Assembly: GCF_000585375.1 (NCBI RefSeq)
Contig: NZ_KK073874.1
Location: 806,001-870,000 of the forward strand
Source of the DNA: Cryptosporangium arvum DSM 44712
Lineage (GTDB): Bacteria; Actinomycetota; Actinomycetes; Mycobacteriales; Cryptosporangiaceae
DNA: 64,000 bases
Direction of reading: 5' to 3'
Shown here piece by piece: positions 8,731 to 16,902 of the stretch; position 1 is the first letter of the stretch, and every line of letters starts with the position of its first letter. The notes below the pieces were generated by a model. That model made no database searches. It was not told the origin of the DNA and worked only from the letters and a program-made list of their open reading frames with translations. The translations under genes were made by a program, and so were the position numbers.

Positions 8731-8841
8731 CGCTCCCCGGCGTGACACTGGTTCCAGCACCCCACGGGGGGTAGGCCTAACCCCATGGGCGCAGCGGCCG
8801 GAGTGGACCACAATCGAGGCTCCACGACCGTCGGAGGCACC

Positions 8842-10161
8842 GTGAGCGAACTCAGCAACGACCTCCGCTCCGGCGTCCGGCGTGGCGGTGTCGCGGTGGT
8901 CCAGGGACTGACGTTCCCGGTGCTGGGGTTGGGACTCGGGTTACCGCTGTTCGTCCTCTTCGTGCTGTCGTCCGCGTTCCTCGTGCTGGGGATCGGGTTC
9001 GTCCTCCTGCCGCTGGTGGTCGTCGCGATCAGGAACCTGGCCACGCTGCACCGGCGGTTCGCGGCGGAGTGGGCCGGTCTCCCGATCGCGTCGCCGTACC
9101 GGCCGGCGCCGGCCTACTCCGGGTTCGCTCCCCGTCGGGCCGGCCAGCGGGTCCGGTGGATGCTGCGTGACCCGGCCACCTGGCGTGATCTGCTCTGGCT
9201 GCTCGGCGAGGTTCCGGTCGGCCTGTTGCTGGGGTTGCTGCCCGCCGTCGCCGTCGTCAGCGGGGTCGAGGGCATCGTGGTTCCCCAGGTGCTCTGGATG
9301 CTGGACGTGCTGCCGAACGGGTACGGCTTCGGCACGGTGTGGCCGATCGAGACGGCCCGGGACGTCGGCCTGGCCGTGAGCCAGGGCGTCCTGCTCGTGT
9401 TGATCGGGCTGTTGATCGCTCCGTGGGCGCTGTGGGCGCACTCGATGTACGGCCGGTTGCTGCTGGCCCCCACCCGCAAGAGCCAACTCGCGCTCCGGGT
9501 CACCCAGCTGACCCGGACGCGGACCGAGACCGTCGACGCCCAAGCGGCCGAGCTGCGCCGGATCGAGCGTGACCTGCACGACGGCGCGCAGGCGCGGCTG
9601 GTGTCCCTGGCCATGAGCATCGGGATGGCCGAGGACCTGATCGGCCGGGATCCGGACGGTGCCAAGGCGCTGCTGGTCGAGGCCCGGGAGTCCAGCGTGC
9701 TGGCGCTCTCCGAGTTACGCGATCTCGTCGCCGGAATCCATCCGCCGATCCTCGCCGAGCGCGGGCTGGACGGAGCGATCCGTGCGTTGGCCATGGCCTT
9801 GCCGATCGCGGTGGAGTGCACCGTGCTGCTGCCCGGCCGGCCCCCGGCGCCGGTGGAGTCGGCGCTCTACTTCGCGGCGTCGGAGGCGCTGACGAACGTG
9901 GCGAGGCACAGCGGAGCGGCGAGTGCCTGGATCGAGCTGGAGAGCACCGGCACGCACCTGCGTCTGACCGTGGGCGACCGTGGTCGCGGCGGCGCGTCGA
10001 TCGAGGCGGGAACCGGGCTCCGCGGTGTCGAGCGCCGGTTGTCGGCGTTGGACGGCACGCTAGCGTTGAGTAGCCCATCGGGTGGACCGACCGTCGTGCT
10101 GCTGGAGATACCGTGCGTGTTGTCCTCGCCGAAGACCTCGCGCTCCTTCGGGACGGCCTGA
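8842..10161 (+). CDS. NarL-type sensor histidine kinase
   Basis: A 439-residue membrane kinase. The N-terminal 220 residues hold several hydrophobic segments in the layout of actinobacterial sensors with a DUF4118/PspC-like or putative sensor domain; then comes the HisKA_3 dimerisation motif ERDLHDGAQARLV with H246 as phosphoacceptor, an N box EALTNVARHSGA and a G box GTGLRGVERRL. GGAGG four bases before the GTG at 8842 decides the start over the ATG at 8785. Its 3' end overlaps the response regulator by 49 bases, so the two are a cognate pair. The signal is unknown. Confidence 0.88.
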   Translation: MSELSNDLRSGVRRGGVAVVQGLTFPVLGLGLGLPLFVLFVLSSAFLVLGIGFVLLPLVVVAIRNLATLHRRFAAEWAGLPIASPYRPAPAYSGFAPRRAGQRVRWMLRDPATWRDLLWLLGEVPVGLLLGLLPAVAVVSGVEGIVVPQVLWMLDVLPNGYGFGTVWPIETARDVGLAVSQGVLLVLIGLLIAPWALWAHSMYGRLLLAPTRKSQLALRVTQLTRTRTETVDAQAAELRRIERDLHDGAQARLVSLAMSIGMAEDLIGRDPDGAKALLVEARESSVLALSELRDLVAGIHPPILAERGLDGAIRALAMALPIAVECTVLLPGRPPAPVESALYFAASEALTNVARHSGAASAWIELESTGTHLRLTVGDRGRGGASIEAGTGLRGVERRLSALDGTLALSSPSGGPTVVLLEIPCVLSSPKTSRSFGTA

Positions 10162-10757
10162 TCCGGCTGCTCACCGCGTACGACTTCGACGTCGTGGAGG
10201 CGGTCGACAACGCGCCGTCGCTGCTGCGGGCGCTGATCACGCATCGGCCGGACGTCGCGGTGATCGACGTCCGCTTACCGCCCACGTTCACCGACGAGGG
10301 CTTACGGGCCGCGATCCAGGCCCGGACGGAGATCCCGGGGCTGCCGGTGCTGGTGCTCTCCCAGCACGTCGAGCAGCTGTACGCGCGGGAGCTGCTCTCC
10401 GACCGCGCCGGTGGCGTCGGCTATCTGCTCAAGGACCGGGTCTCGCACGTGGGTCAGTTCGTCGACTCGGTGCGCCGGGTCGCAGCCGGTGGCACCGCGA
10501 TGGACCCGGAGGTGGTGTCACGCCTGCTGGCCCGGCACAGTGCCGACGAGCCGCTGGGCCGGCTCACCCCGCGTGAGCGTGAGGTGCTGAGCTTGATGGC
10601 CGAGGGGCGTTCCAACGCGGCGATCGCCAGCCGGTTGTTCGTCACCGAGAAAGCCGTCGGGAAACACATCAACAGCATCTTCGGCAAGCTCGACCTGCCG
10701 CCCTCCGAGGACGACAACCGGCGCGTCCTCGCCGCCCTGGCCTACCTCAACGGCTGA
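10113..10757 (+). CDS. LuxR/NarL-type response regulator
   Basis: A 214-residue regulator with a receiver domain (acidic pocket E7/D8, phosphoacceptor D52 in AVIDVRLPP, K in LLKDRV) and a C-terminal LuxR helix-turn-helix (LTPREREVLSLMAEGRSNAAIA). It starts with GTG inside the 3' end of the kinase gene and must be its partner. A strong inverted repeat right after the gene probably ends the operon. Confidence 0.9.
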   Translation: MRVVLAEDLALLRDGLIRLLTAYDFDVVEAVDNAPSLLRALITHRPDVAVIDVRLPPTFTDEGLRAAIQARTEIPGLPVLVLSQHVEQLYARELLSDRAGGVGYLLKDRVSHVGQFVDSVRRVAAGGTAMDPEVVSRLLARHSADEPLGRLTPREREVLSLMAEGRSNAAIASRLFVTEKAVGKHINSIFGKLDLPPSEDDNRRVLAALAYLNG

Positions 10758-10782
10758 GCGCCCCGGGACCGGGAACGGGAAC

Positions 10783-10814
10783 GGCGCCGGGTCGCAGCGT
10801 TGCGACCCGGCGCC
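10783..10814. terminator. Convergent terminator hairpin
   Basis: GGCGCCGGGTCGC (10783-10795) pairs perfectly with GCGACCCGGCGCC (10802-10814) across a 6-base loop. There is no T tract, as is common in actinomycetes. It lies between the convergent response regulator and aldehyde dehydrogenase genes and could serve both. Confidence 0.75.
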
Positions 10815-10853
10815 CAGGCCGGTGTCAAGGTCCGGCCGTCGAAGGCGTCCGGC

Positions 10854-12305
10854 TCAGTCGAGCGGACGCATCTTGATGGTCACGCCCTTCTCGGACGTGT
10901 ACTCCTTCATGGCCTCGTATCCGCCGCCCTGGCTGAACCCGCTCTCCTTGGCCAGGTTGAACGGGAAGCCGATGATCGCGGAGTTGGCGAACTCGTTCAC
11001 CGACACCTGGCCCGAGCGCACCTCCTGGGTGACCCGCAGCGCCCGGGACAGGTCGTTGGTCCAGACGCTGACCAGCAGCCCGTACGGGGTGGCGTTGACG
11101 CGGTCGATCGCGTCCCGCGCGCCGCGGAACGACTCTGCCGCGAGCACCGGGCCGAAGATCTCCTCGCGGACGATCGGCATGTCCGGCGTGACCTTGTCGA
11201 ACAGCGTCGGCTTGACGTACCAGCCGTCGGCGCCGCCGGGCCCACCGGTGACGACCCGGGCCCCGTCGGCGACCCCGCCGCTCAGGAAGCCCGACACGCG
11301 CTCGTGCTGGATGCCGTTGACGAGCGGCCCCATGTCGAGGTCCTCGTGCCACGGGCCGGCCTTCACGGCCTCCATCGCGGCCGCGAGGCGGGCGACCACC
11401 TCGTCGTAGATCGGCTCCTCGATCAGCAGGCGCGAGCCCGCATAGCAGTTCTGCCCCGAGTTCTCGACTATCGACTCGAGGATCGCCGGCACCGCGGCGT
11501 CCAGGTCGGCGTCGGCGAAGACTACGTTCGGTGACTTACCGCCGAGCTCGAGCTTCACCGGAACGAGGTTCTCGGCGGCCGATCGCATGATGGCCCGGCC
11601 GGTGGCGGAGCTTCCGACGAAGCTGATGTGGTTGATGCCCCGGTGCGAGGTCAGCGGCTGGCCCGCCTCCGGGCCCAGGCCGGTGACGACGTTCAGAACG
11701 CCAGGCGGGAGGCCTGCTTCCTCGGCCAGCGCGGCGATCGCGAGCGGGCTCATCGGCGCGTACTCCGACGGCTTGAGCACGATCGTGTTGCCGGCGGCGA
11801 GCGCGGGAGCGGCGTCGGCCATGAAGAGGATCGCCGGGACGTTCCACGCGATCACCATCGCGCAGACGCCGAGGGGCTCACGCAGGGTGAAGCCGGCGTT
11901 GTCGGCCGAGCGGGACGGTAGTGTCGCACCGTGCAGCTTGTCGGCCGCACCGGCGAAGTAGCCGAGGATGCTGCCGGCGATGAAGATGTTCGTGCGTGCG
12001 TCGGACAGCGGCTTGCCGACGTCCTGCGCCTCGTACCGCGCGAGTTCCTCGACGTGCTGGAAGATGAGCTGCGACCAGCGGGCGAGAATGGCACCACGGT
12101 CGGACGGGTTCATCCGGGACCAGCCGGAGTAGGCGGCACGGGCCGCGGCGACGGCGGCGTCCACGTCGGGGGCGGTCGCTCGGCCCGCCTGGTGGAACGC
12201 TTGCTGGGTGGCCGGGTCGAGCACCGGCAGGGCCTCTCCGGAGGCGGGAGACTGCCAGCTCCCGGCGATCAGGAGGCGGTTCTCTGGGACGGCGAGCTCG
12301 CTCAT
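10854..12305 (-). CDS. NAD(P)-dependent aldehyde dehydrogenase
   Basis: A 483-residue member of the ALDH superfamily that oxidises an aldehyde to the acid. The cofactor block IAWNVPAILFMADAAPALA, the general-base motif LELGGKSPNVVF and the nucleophile cysteine in NSGQNCYAGSRL are all present, as is EEIFGPVLA. It starts divergently from a zinc alcohol dehydrogenase with two copies of the CATCTCA-type element between them, so it is most likely part of the aromatic catabolic island, oxidising the aldehyde released by the alcohol dehydrogenase or by the aldolase. The ATG at 12305 fits the family; an ATG at 12341 is also open. Confidence 0.88.
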   Translation of the reverse strand: MSELAVPENRLLIAGSWQSPASGEALPVLDPATQQAFHQAGRATAPDVDAAVAAARAAYSGWSRMNPSDRGAILARWSQLIFQHVEELARYEAQDVGKPLSDARTNIFIAGSILGYFAGAADKLHGATLPSRSADNAGFTLREPLGVCAMVIAWNVPAILFMADAAPALAAGNTIVLKPSEYAPMSPLAIAALAEEAGLPPGVLNVVTGLGPEAGQPLTSHRGINHISFVGSSATGRAIMRSAAENLVPVKLELGGKSPNVVFADADLDAAVPAILESIVENSGQNCYAGSRLLIEEPIYDEVVARLAAAMEAVKAGPWHEDLDMGPLVNGIQHERVSGFLSGGVADGARVVTGGPGGADGWYVKPTLFDKVTPDMPIVREEIFGPVLAAESFRGARDAIDRVNATPYGLLVSVWTNDLSRALRVTQEVRSGQVSVNEFANSAIIGFPFNLAKESGFSQGGGYEAMKEYTSEKGVTIKMRPLD

Positions 12306-12326
12306 ACCGGAAGTCTTGACGGCTAC

Positions 12327-12366
12327 CATCTCAGAAGTCAAGATGCCGTCTCGCCATAGTGAGATA
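12327..12366. promoter_or_regulatory. Operator-like repeats between aldehyde and alcohol dehydrogenase genes
   Basis: CATCTCA (12327) and CGTCTCG (12347) are spaced by exactly 20 bases on the plus strand, and TGAGATA (12360-12366) is an inverted third copy. The same element recurs at 16859-16885 and 21171-21244 in the other control regions of the island. An IclR regulator gene in the island is the obvious candidate binder, by inference. Confidence 0.55.
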
Positions 12367-12379
12367 ACGGAGAGTTCTC

Positions 12380-13459
12380 GTGGACATTACCGTCGCCGCC
12401 GTCACCGCGGAAAAGACGTTCGAACTTCGTCCGGCCCAGCTCGAGGAGCCCCGCGCCGACGAGGTGCTGGTGCGCCTGAGCGCGGTCGGCATCTGCGCCA
12501 CCGACCTGCACTTCGCTACGTTCCTACCCACCAACGCCGTGCTCGGACACGAGGGCGCCGGTGTGGTCGAGGCCGTCGGTGCCGGGGTCAGCGGCGTCGA
12601 GGTCGGCGACCAGGTGGCGTTGGCGTTCACGTCCTGCGGCGTCTGCAAGCAGTGTCGCACCGCGTCCCCGTCGTACTGCGCGCAGTTCGACGCGCTGAAC
12701 TTCGCGGGGGCCCGGTCGGACGGGAGCTCGGCGCTGAGCATCGACGGCCAGCCGGTCTACGGCCACTTCCTCGGCCAGTCGGCGTTCGCCACCCACGCGG
12801 TCGTCAGCGCCCGCAGCGTCGTCACGCTGCCCGACACCGCCGACCTGCGTACCGCCGCTCCGTTCGGCTGCGGGTTCATGACCGGCGCCGGGGCGATCCT
12901 GCACACGGTCAAGCCGGGGCCGGAGAGCGCGGTGGCCGTCTTCGGCGCCGGCGCGGTCGGCCTCGCGTCGGTGATGACCGCGGCCGCCGCCGGCGCGCAG
13001 ACGATCATCGCGGTCGACGTGAGCCCGAGCCGCCTGCAGACCGCGCAGGAGGTCGGCGCCACGCACGTGCTCGACTCGCGCGAGGGTGACGTCGTCGAGC
13101 GGATCCGGGCGATCGTGCCGGACGGCCTCGACGGCTCGGTCGACACCACCGGGCGCGCCGACGTCGTGAAGTCCGCCGTGACCGCGCTGCACACCCGGGG
13201 TACCTGCGCCGTCGTCGGTGTCGGTCCGAGCGAGAACGTCGAGGTCGAGTGGCGGACGCTGCTCAACGGCCGCACGGTCACCGGCGTGATCTCCGGCAGT
13301 GCGGTGCCGCAGGTGCTGGTGCCGCAGCTGCTCGAGTGGCAGCGGGCCGGTCGCTTCCCGGTCGAGAAGCTGATGGCCCACTACGCGTTCGCCGACATCA
13401 ACGAGGCCGCCGCGGCCACCAAGCGCGGCGACGTCGTCAAGGCCGTCCTGACTTTCTAG
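12380..13459 (+). CDS. Zinc-dependent alcohol dehydrogenase (aryl-alcohol type)
   Basis: A 359-residue medium-chain dehydrogenase. Catalytic zinc ligands appear as C38 (GICATD) and the GHEGAGVVEAVG block; structural-zinc cysteines lie in CGVCKQCRTASPSYC; the NAD fold has GAGAVGLASVMTAAAAGA followed by AVDVS, which favours NAD. The spacing and the SPSYCAQFDALNFAG region resemble benzyl-alcohol dehydrogenases. CGGAGAG precedes the GTG start. It diverges from the aldehyde dehydrogenase; together they would turn a (hydroxymethyl)arene or similar alcohol into an acid. Confidence 0.87.
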   Translation: MDITVAAVTAEKTFELRPAQLEEPRADEVLVRLSAVGICATDLHFATFLPTNAVLGHEGAGVVEAVGAGVSGVEVGDQVALAFTSCGVCKQCRTASPSYCAQFDALNFAGARSDGSSALSIDGQPVYGHFLGQSAFATHAVVSARSVVTLPDTADLRTAAPFGCGFMTGAGAILHTVKPGPESAVAVFGAGAVGLASVMTAAAAGAQTIIAVDVSPSRLQTAQEVGATHVLDSREGDVVERIRAIVPDGLDGSVDTTGRADVVKSAVTALHTRGTCAVVGVGPSENVEVEWRTLLNGRTVTGVISGSAVPQVLVPQLLEWQRAGRFPVEKLMAHYAFADINEAAAATKRGDVVKAVLTF

Positions 13460-13487
13460 TAAGCGGCTCGCCGGAACAAAACAAACG

Positions 13488-13520
13488 CTTCACGTTTGTG
13501 CTCGTGCGTGAAGGTTTTAT
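13488..13520 (+). terminator. Terminator after the alcohol dehydrogenase
   Basis: CTTCACG (13488-13494) pairs with CGTGAAG (13507-13513) across 12 bases and is followed by GTTTTATTT. The 200-base gap 13460-13662 is distinctly AT-richer than its surroundings and must also hold the P450 promoter; I see no gene in it. Confidence 0.6.
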
Positions 13521-13662
13521 TTCGCGCACCCCTTGCAAGCGAGTGTCAAAACTCCGATTCGGGTCCTCTGAGCTGCACGGATGCAAATTGGAGTCCTTTT
13601 CGGACCGAATTTCCGGCTGATTGACGCCTTTCTGGGCGCCGTTTACGGTTGGGAGAACTCCG

Positions 13663-15909
13663 GTGGCGCGGCCGGGGCAAACACCGCGCAAGTTAGCTTC
13701 GGATGCCGTGGAGATGGCAGTGGAAGCAGCACGACCGACGGTCGAATTCGACCATCACGCCCCGGAGTTGATCGACGATCCGGTGCGTCCCTACGCCGAG
13801 GTCCGGGGTAAATGCCCGGTCGCTTGGACCGAGTCCCACGGTGGTCACTGGGTGACCACCCGCTACGAGGACATCGCCAGAATCGCCCGTGACGACGCGA
13901 CGTTCTCGTCGGCTCGCCGCAGCGAGGACAGCGGGCTCGGGTTCGTGATCCCGGAAGGCAAAGCGAGCCCGCAGTACCCGATCGAGCTCGACCCACCCGA
14001 GTCGACGATCTACCGGGACCTGATCAACCCGCTCCTGAGCCGCTCGGCGATCGAGAAGCTCGTCCCGATGATCGCGCAGCACGTCACCGACGTGGTCGAC
14101 GCGTTCGTCGAGGACGGCCACGCCGACCTGGTGCAGCAGCTCACGAACCCGGTGCCCACCGCGGTGACGCTCGACTGGCTCGGCTTCCCCCGCGAGGACT
14201 GGAAGCGGCTGGCCGGGCCGATCCACGACCTGTTCGCCGCCCAACCGGGCAGCGAGCGGGAGATGCGCGGCGGCATGGGCCTAGCGTTCATGGGTGACCG
14301 GATCGTCGAGATCATGGACGAGCGGCGCGCCGAGCCGGAGAACGACGCGGTGTCCTGGCTGGTGCAGCAGGTCAAGCCGACCGGTGAGCCGTTCAGCAAC
14401 GACGAGATGACCTCGGTGATCTTCCTGCTGATCGCCGGCGGGGTGGACACCACGACGGCGCTCACCAGTTCGACGCTCGTGCACCTGAGCCGGCACCCCG
14501 AGGACCGGAAGCGGCTGATCGAGGACCCCGCGTTGCTCGACGTCGCCACCGAGGAGTTCCTGCGGGCCTACCCGCCGGCCCAGGCGATGGCCCGGACGGT
14601 CATGCGCGACACCGAGATCGGCGGCTGTCCGGTGATGAAGGGCGACCGGGTCCTGATTCCCTGGGTCGCGGCGAACTACGACCCGGAGGCGTTCCCGGAG
14701 CCGGAGAAGTTCGTCCTCGACCGCGACCCGCGCGGTCACCTGACCTTCGGCATCGGCAGTCACCGCTGCCCGGGCGCCCACCTGGCCCGGGCCATGTACC
14801 GCGAGATGATCACCCAGGTCCTGGAGCGGCTGCCCGACTACCGGATCGACCCGGTCGGGCCGACGCCCACCGAGTCGTGGGGTAGCCAGTCGGGCTGGGA
14901 CCACATCCCGGTGACGTTCACGCCGGGCCCGAAGCGCGAGACGGCCACGACCAAGAGCGCCACCGGCCTCGACGTCCAGCTGCTCTCGCTGGCCGCGGTG
15001 GAGCCGATCGCCGACGGCGTGGTGTCGCTGCGCCTGACCGGCGACGGCGAGCTCCCGAGCTGGGAGCCCGGCGCCCACCTCGACCTGATCCTCCCCTCGG
15101 GGAAGGTCCGTCAGTACTCCCTCTGCGGCGACCCCGCGGACACCACGTCCTACACGGTCGCGGTCCTGCGTGAGCAGGACGGACGCGGCGGTTCGGTCGA
15201 GGTGCACGACGTGCTGGCGGTCGGGTCGCCGATCCGGGTGCGCGGCCCGAAGAACCACTTCCGGATGGTCGACGCCGAGCGCTTCCTGTTCGTCGCCGGC
15301 GGCATCGGCATCACGCCGATCAGCGCGATGGTGCGTGAGGCCGAGACCCGCGGCGCCGACTGGACGCTGCTCTACGGCGGCCGCACCAGGGCGTCGATGG
15401 CGTTCGCGACGAAGCTCCAGGAGCAGTACGGAGACCGCGTCCAGCTCGTTCCCCAGGACGAGCTCGGGCACCCCGACCTGATGGCCGCGTTCGCGGCGGC
15501 CAAGCCGGGTACCCAGGTCTACTGCTGCGGCCCGGAGGGGCTGCTCAAGGCCGTCGAGAACACCGTCGGCGACCTCGACCTGCACGTGGAGCGGTTCACC
15601 AGCAGCGGCACGGACCGGGTGGCCCCCATCCCGGCGGACTCGAGCGAGTTCATCGTGAAGCTGGCCCGGGCGGGCCACGAGTTCCGGGTGCCGGCCGATC
15701 GCACGCTGCTCGAAGCGGTGCGTGACGTCGTCCCCGGCGTGCCGTACGACTGCGAAGAGGGCTTCTGCGGTTCGTGCGAGACCCGGGTGCTAGCCGGCCG
15801 GGCCCTGCACCGGGACACGATCCTGACCGAGGCCGAACGGGCCGAGAGCAGCTCGATGATGATCTGCGTCAGCCGGTGCGCATCCGACCGGCTGACGCTG
15901 GATCTGTGA
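13663..15909 (+). CDS. Self-sufficient cytochrome P450-reductase fusion (CYP116B type)
   Basis: A single chain of about 748 residues joins a P450 to a phthalate-dioxygenase-reductase module, the class VII layout of P450RhF. P450 part: I-helix GGVDTTTAL (about 260), ExxR as EFLR (298-301), heme loop FGIGSHRCPGAHLAR with cysteine near 369. Reductase part: FMN motif RQYSLCG near 483, NADH motif GGIGITPISAM near 546, and a plant-type 2Fe-2S cluster CEEGFCGSC from 697 with a fourth cysteine in MMICVSR. It needs no partner protein to monooxygenate its substrate. The start is uncertain: GTG 13663 has GGGAG upstream; GTG 13720 with GGAG is an alternative. Confidence 0.9.
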   Translation: MARPGQTPRKLASDAVEMAVEAARPTVEFDHHAPELIDDPVRPYAEVRGKCPVAWTESHGGHWVTTRYEDIARIARDDATFSSARRSEDSGLGFVIPEGKASPQYPIELDPPESTIYRDLINPLLSRSAIEKLVPMIAQHVTDVVDAFVEDGHADLVQQLTNPVPTAVTLDWLGFPREDWKRLAGPIHDLFAAQPGSEREMRGGMGLAFMGDRIVEIMDERRAEPENDAVSWLVQQVKPTGEPFSNDEMTSVIFLLIAGGVDTTTALTSSTLVHLSRHPEDRKRLIEDPALLDVATEEFLRAYPPAQAMARTVMRDTEIGGCPVMKGDRVLIPWVAANYDPEAFPEPEKFVLDRDPRGHLTFGIGSHRCPGAHLARAMYREMITQVLERLPDYRIDPVGPTPTESWGSQSGWDHIPVTFTPGPKRETATTKSATGLDVQLLSLAAVEPIADGVVSLRLTGDGELPSWEPGAHLDLILPSGKVRQYSLCGDPADTTSYTVAVLREQDGRGGSVEVHDVLAVGSPIRVRGPKNHFRMVDAERFLFVAGGIGITPISAMVREAETRGADWTLLYGGRTRASMAFATKLQEQYGDRVQLVPQDELGHPDLMAAFAAAKPGTQVYCCGPEGLLKAVENTVGDLDLHVERFTSSGTDRVAPIPADSSEFIVKLARAGHEFRVPADRTLLEAVRDVVPGVPYDCEEGFCGSCETRVLAGRALHRDTILTEAERAESSSMMICVSRCASDRLTLDL

Positions 15910-15920
15910 GTGCCGGCGCG

Positions 15921-16742
15921 CTAGAAGCCCCGGGTGATGGGGCCACTGGCGCCCAGCTCCTGGGTGAGCGATCGGGAGATGTGCAGCAGGGACTGCGCGG
16001 CCGGCGAACCGGTCTCGTCGGCCACTGCTGCCGTCGTCCCGACGATCGCCATCGTCGCGACGATCGTCGCGTCCTGGAACACGGGCGCGGCGATCGTGCG
16101 GACACCGTTGTCGGCCGGGGTGTTCACGCTGATGCCGTTCTCCCGGATCGCTTCGAGCTCGGAGCGCAGATCGGGGTTGCGGCGCAGCAGGCTGCCCAGG
16201 CCGGGCACCTCGTCCTCGTCCAGGAACGCGCAGAACACGCGGCCCTGGGCCGACCGGGACATCGAGAGCCGGGCGCCGGTGCGGACGCTGATCCGCACCG
16301 TGCGGTCGGTGTTGTCGTCGACCCGGACGACCACGGCGGTGTCGCCGTCCCAGACCGAGAGGACGACGGTTTCGCCGGCCTCGCGGACGAGCTCCTCCAT
16401 GTACGGGCCGGCGATCGTGATGATCGGCAGCCCGGCGCGCGCGGCGGCCGAGAGCGTCAGCACCTGGGGGCCGAGGGAGTACAGGGCTTCCCGCTCGTCG
16501 TAACGCAGGAGGTTCACCGATCGCAGCGCTTTGGTGTAGCGGTGCGCGGTGGCCTTGCTGGTACCGAGCCGGGCGGTCAGTTCGTTCAGGCTCAGCCGCG
16601 GTCGGCCGACGCTAAAGGCGCCGAGAATCGTGGCTGCACGTTCGACGGCCTGAATGGCGGGGGTACCCCGCTCGGCACGGGGAAGTTCCTCGTCGCCGGG
16701 GGCGGGGGAAACCGGGGCAATTTCCGGCACGGGCTCAAGCAT
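15921..16742 (-). CDS. IclR-family transcriptional regulator
   Basis: A 273-residue regulator with an N-terminal winged helix (RAATILGAFSVGRPRLSLNELTARLGTSKATAHRY, given here in part) and a C-terminal IclR effector domain (GETVVLSVWDGDTAVVVRV; APVFQDATIVATMAIVG). AAGGA six bases before the ATG sets the start. It diverges from the Rieske oxygenase genes with an inverted repeat and spaced repeats in between, the usual arrangement for IclR control of aromatic catabolism. It probably binds a pathway intermediate and controls the island. Confidence 0.88.
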   Translation of the reverse strand: MLEPVPEIAPVSPAPGDEELPRAERGTPAIQAVERAATILGAFSVGRPRLSLNELTARLGTSKATAHRYTKALRSVNLLRYDEREALYSLGPQVLTLSAAARAGLPIITIAGPYMEELVREAGETVVLSVWDGDTAVVVRVDDNTDRTVRISVRTGARLSMSRSAQGRVFCAFLDEDEVPGLGSLLRRNPDLRSELEAIRENGISVNTPADNGVRTIAAPVFQDATIVATMAIVGTTAAVADETGSPAAQSLLHISRSLTQELGASGPITRGF

Positions 16743-16858
16743 GAATTGTCCTTTTTTGTGGTCGGGGACGACCACGGGGGCTGAATCCAGCAGGCGTGAT
16801 GCTACCAACCGGGCTCGAACTCGCCGGGTCCGTTGACAGTACGCACTCTGCAATACAC

Positions 16859-16885
16859 CATGTCGTAATGCGAGATGGCATCTCT
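16859..16885. promoter_or_regulatory. Operator-like site between iclR and Rieske genes
   Basis: GAGATG-G-CATCTC (16872-16884) is a perfect palindrome just upstream of the Rieske alpha gene. Its right half CATCTCT (16879) stands exactly 20 bases after a related CATGTCG (16859). A TTGACA at 16833-16838 may be the -35 element of the plus-strand promoter. The element matches those at 12327 and 21171. Confidence 0.6.
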
Positions 16886-16902
16886 CACAACGAGGACCGA
16901 AG

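Noticed and set aside
10113-10161. The 49-base overlap of kinase and response regulator as a frameshift
   Set aside because: Both proteins have normal lengths and intact domains; long overlaps of this kind are seen in actinobacterial two-component pairs.
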